Assembly (NCBI GenBank): GCA_023548195.1
Contig: JAJHZJ010000496.1
Span: forward strand, 2,500,001 to 2,564,000
Direction of reading: 5' to 3'
Length of the DNA stretch: 64,000 nt
From: Bettongia penicillata ogilbyi
Lineage: Eukaryota > Chordata > Mammalia > Diprotodontia > Potoroidae
In this document: positions 60,285 to 64,000 of the stretch, in pieces
How positions within the stretch are numbered: the first letter of the stretch is position 1
Layout: every line of letters begins with the position of its first letter
Position numbers and translations under genes: made by a program
Notes under the pieces: generated by a model
The model's database searches: none
The model's input: only the letters and a program-made list of their open reading frames with translations
Told to the model about the DNA's origin: nothing

Positions 60285-60410
60285 AGTATTTCTTAATAGT
60301 TTACCAAGCACTGGGTGCTGCACTACATGCTTAGGATTCAAAGAAAATATTAAAGCCAGTCCGTGACCTCATGTAGCTTATCCTTTTATTGCAGAAGTGG
60401 ATGTCCTAAT
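60285..60410 (-). mobile_element. L2 LINE 3' terminus
   Basis: GTCAATAAGTATTTCTTAAT, CCAAGCACTGGGTGCTGCAC and GACCTCATGTAGCTTATCC. Confidence 0.8.
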
Positions 60411-60589
60411 GGAACTATATTATTTCTGTCTTCATACAACCAGTTTCTAACACAATGTTTCACAAACTGAAATAGCTTAATAAATGTTGGCTGAAATGAA
60501 TTGAAGATTAAAACAAACTCTTAAATTGAACATATGTTAACTTAAGGGAAACTGATAGAGAACAAAGATACTTTTGGAGACATCTCTAC

Positions 60590-60775
60590 TGGAATCACAG
60601 AAAACTGGAGTGGGTTTTTAATTTGACTCCTTTTTTCTATGATCAAGAAAATGAGGAGCAGAAAGGAGAAATCACTTGTCTAACAGGGTCACAGACTTAC
60701 TTAAAGCACAACTGGTCATCTGGACTTCCTGCTTTTGAGGCTAGTGCTCTTTCTATACTACCATGAAATGCCTCT
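60590..60775 (-). mobile_element. MIR-like fragment
   Basis: GATCAAGAAAATGAGGAGCA, AACAGGGTCACAGACTTACT and TTGAGGCTAGTGCTCTTTCT. Confidence 0.72.
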
Positions 60776-60824
60776 GGGTATATCCAAAAGCCTGGACCCA
60801 GAGCTTCTGTGTGTATGTGCTGTG

Positions 60825-61190
60825 AAAGTCAATTCAGCAAATTTGCAAACGTTTTTAACCACCTTCTGAGTCCAGGACACTGTCCTTGGTCCTGGAGACA
60901 CAATGGAAAAATGGATGTGGCTCCTTTTCTTCAAGGGCCTTATCTTCCATGGAGGAGGAAAAGAGGAGAAGGAAGACACTAGGGAGGGAATGGGATAAAA
61001 TATGTACACAGATAACTACCTACAATCTAACTGGAGAAGGCAAAAAACATTTACAATTAAGGGGTTCAGGAAAGTCTTCTTGTAAAAGGTAACATCTGAA
61101 CCCAAAGGAAGCTACAGATTTTCAAAGGTAAAAATGTGGAGAGAGAATGCATTTTAGGGATGGGACAGCCAGTGTGAGGTGTGGTGATGC
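60825..61190 (-). mobile_element. L2 LINE 3' region
   Basis: TCCTGGAGACACAATGGAAA, CTTCAAGGGCCTTATCTTCC, GTTCAGGAAAGTCTTCTTGT and GGGATGGGACAGCCAGTGTG. A second, sense L2 tail (CCCAGTACCTAGCACAGTGC) is at 61298-61360. Confidence 0.78.
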
Positions 61191-62302
61191 TACATTGACC
61201 CATCTATGGCCATACTGTGCCCACCAGTGCTTCATAACTGTTTATTATGTGTGTATGTATGGGGGGGGGGCTTAAGGGAGACAGGGGAGTGGAGATTCCC
61301 AGTACCTAGCACAGTGCTTTACCCATTAGATGATCAAGGAATATTGATAGAGTTGAATTGAAAGGAATGGAAAACAGATGGTTTTTGGGATATAAAATTT
61401 AATCCACAGAGCGGTCTTGGAAAAACTTTTAATGGACAATAGGTAAAGGAATGCTTATAGGTAGACAATAGGCAAAACAGTCCCAAGATTACTAGCTAGC
61501 TGTATAACTCTGGGCATGGCATTCAACTAATTAATTCAGTGCCCCCAGGTGATGCTCTAAGACTGAAGTTGGGGAGAAGGTAAAGAAATGAAAGAGAGTA
61601 GGATAGAGACTGGGATAAAGATAAGGACATAGATATGGATAGCAATAGAGACGGGATAAAAAAGATTAAGATATTCTCCAAAACACAAGGTTGGCAGGAT
61701 GAAGTGATTGAAATGCTTTCTCACTCTATTCTTTGAAAGTTTCATTATCTCTTCCCAAAAGCAATATCAAAAATCTGCCCCTATCAACCGTCAGAGAGAC
61801 AGGAGATCTGCTCATGTCTGGAACCAAGCATTCCTCTGGCAGGTGGTGTACAAGGTATAACGAAATCAACATTCATGTGAAGACAAGGACATAAAACAAA
61901 TGAATTTGCAGCATCCGTGATTCTGAAAATGCCCATCTGGGAGTGCTTTCAGTAGAAAAACTGGATTTCATTACAGCCTGCTCCTGCTCCCACCAGGTGC
62001 AGGAAGTGTTCTCCAGTTCAGGGTCCCCTGAATGCAACACAGCGGACTTTCACACAAACCCATCTCCCCATCACTCCCTCAGCCTCCTCAAGTAGATGTC
62101 ATTACACAATGGTTGGCAGCTCCTCCCTAATTTGGAGGCAATTTTAGGCATTTTAAGTGTACAACTAACAGCCCTGATCAAATAAACAAAGAAAAATTGT
62201 CAATCCCACTTCTTTTCTTAGAACTGCGAACTCCAAGCTGTGGGCCTCAAATTCACAATTGTTACAGAAAGAAACTCAGCTGTTGGCCTGATGTGACGTC
62301 TA

Positions 62303-62497
<195 letters not shown>

Positions 62498-63254
62498 TTA
62501 ATGGGAATGAAACCCCCCCCACACACATTACAAATAAATCATTTTCCCCTCCCCCTTTTTTCAATATGCATGCTATGAGCAAAAATAAAAATGTTTTAAA
62601 AAAAAAAAAAGGCAGGCCCAGATGTGCCCATAGGGCTGATTACATACAAATCTTTCATATGCTCAGGATGATGTTTTAAATTATGGGGCAATCATAAAAG
62701 TGAACAGGATTTACTGCTTAGTAATATAACTTTTCTCTCTCTGCCCGTGGGGAATATAGGTCAAGTTCAGATGAAACATTCTAGACGACTGACTTCCTGT
62801 TTCAGTTGATTTGCTCTTACCTATTTGGGCTGCATTTTACTCTTTATTCTCTGAGGCAGCTTATAGTACACAGGAAAGAGCACCTGATTCCAGCAAATCC
62901 AGGCTGAGCCTTCTCCTCCTCTTACTTATATGATGTTGGGGAAGTCACCATCTTAGCACAGAGCTTTCTCAATAATCAAAAGAAGTGTTTGGAGGAGATA
63001 ACCTCAAAAGTCTAGCTCTAAATCCATCCTGTTATTTTGGGAGGTTTAGTTATGCAACCTTCAGAAATCAAGGAATACTTTTTTATAGTTTCTGATTCAA
63101 ATTAAGTAATGATGATAACACACATCAAGCACATCTCCCCTACATTTGGGGGATGAAAAATAAATGAACAGAGGCTTCAAGGGGAGGTAACATGTTCAAG
63201 GTCACAAAGCTAGCAAGCCAAGGCCATTTTCTTTTCTCATGCTCTACCCCTCAT

Positions 63255-63415
63255 TATGGGCAGTCTGTGTGCCAGACACTGTACTACAGTCTGCGAATAC
63301 AAAAAGGCAAAAGACAGCTCCTCAAGGTGCTTACAATCTAAGCAAACAATAATGCAAATGACATACAGGATAAATAGGAAATAATTAAAAGAGGGAAAGC
63401 ACTAGAATTAAGAAG
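63255..63415 (-). mobile_element. L2 LINE 3' region
   Basis: TGTGTGCCAGACACTGTACT, CTCCTCAAGGTGCTTACAAT, ACATACAGGATAAATAGGAA and AGGGAAAGCACTAGAATTAA. Confidence 0.83.
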
Positions 63416-63419
63416 ATTT

Positions 63420-63545
63420 GAAAAAGGCAAGGTGAGATGAAGAGGAGAGGGGAGAAAAGTAGGGAGGGAGAGAGGAGACAGAGAAGGAAGGAGAAAGAGA
63501 AAAGGAAAGAGAAAGGAGGGGAGGGTTGAGAGGGCAGAGGAGCCA
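63420..63545. repeat. Purine-rich low-complexity run
   Basis: GAGAGGGGAGAAAAG, GGAGGGAGAGAGGAG and related units. Confidence 0.85.
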
Positions 63546-64000
63546 GGATAAGGCAGGGAAATTCTATTTCCATTGTTGGCATTTATTACTGTCATTTTTA
63601 GTGCTTCCTTTCATATGTTAGTCTGTGTTCATTATCTACAGAAGACAATTACTCAGTGACAATTAAACTCAGAGGTGCTCCATTTCTCCATTGAATTACT
63701 CTGACTTTTAGTTCTTAGACGCCAGAGACTCATAGGGATATGGATTTCCTTTCTGATAGCCAGATGTCTCTCATTGATTCTTTTTTTCTGGCAACCCAGC
63801 AGCATACAAAGATATGAAATGTCATATATTAACTTTAGTTTGGAATCATCACCAATCCCCAACATGCCACCCTTTTGACAGATATCAGGATGGGCCAATT
63901 TAGAACGCACACCGCTGTCTGGTACACAGTTATATCTCACAAAGGAAACTGTACTTTGTTAGGGCTCATTAGTTCAATAATCACTAACTCAAGCACTTCA

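Overview
This is a 64-kb stretch of a mammalian gene, almost all intron, carrying seven protein-coding exons on the minus strand. Joined in transcript order (high to low coordinate) they give one open frame of 804 bases (268 codons). The protein is a germinal-centre (STE20) kinase of the MAP4K4/MINK1/TNIK group. The linker and coiled-coil exons ([21 protein letters not shown]) match TNIK as I remember it and not its two paralogues. By recalled human TNIK numbering the window covers residues 140-407: the kinase domain from just before the HRD catalytic loop to its end, the acidic linker, and the start of the glutamine/glutamate/arginine-rich coiled coil. The exons with the start codon, glycine loop and catalytic lysine lie beyond base 64000. 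The rest of the coiled coil, the middle region and the C-terminal citron-homology (CNH) domain lie before base 1.

The repeats point to a marsupial. There are many copies of a tRNA-headed SINE (head GGCAGCTAGGTGG, tail AAGAAAACCCCAAA-like), one complete copy of a second tRNA-headed SINE with a different body, abundant L2 and MIR fragments, marsupial-type L1 3' ends, CR1/L3 remnants, and small palindromic hAT and mariner elements. I cannot name the species. Family names are from memory, not from a repeat search.

Layout by exon: 62383-62473 (catalytic loop), 59244-59374 (DFG motif and activation segment), 45129-45183 and 40348-40426 (C-lobe), 24142-24317 (end of kinase domain and basic tail), 18163-18229 (acidic linker), 7454-7658 (coiled-coil start). 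All seven have AG/GT borders and consistent phases. The introns hold old repeats, microsatellites, a pyrimidine-rich tract of about 950 bases at 43960-44905, and several repeat-poor blocks that could be conserved regulatory DNA.

I found no second gene, tRNA gene, CRISPR array or prokaryote-like system, and nothing I would call a new biological system. The points most worth checking are a perfect 8-bp hairpin over the splice donor of the catalytic-loop exon, an exact match to the CTCF core consensus in a large intron, the purine-rich RNA made from the 43960-44905 tract just after a 55-bp exon, L1 copies that all lie in the sense direction of the gene, and the repeat-poor blocks.
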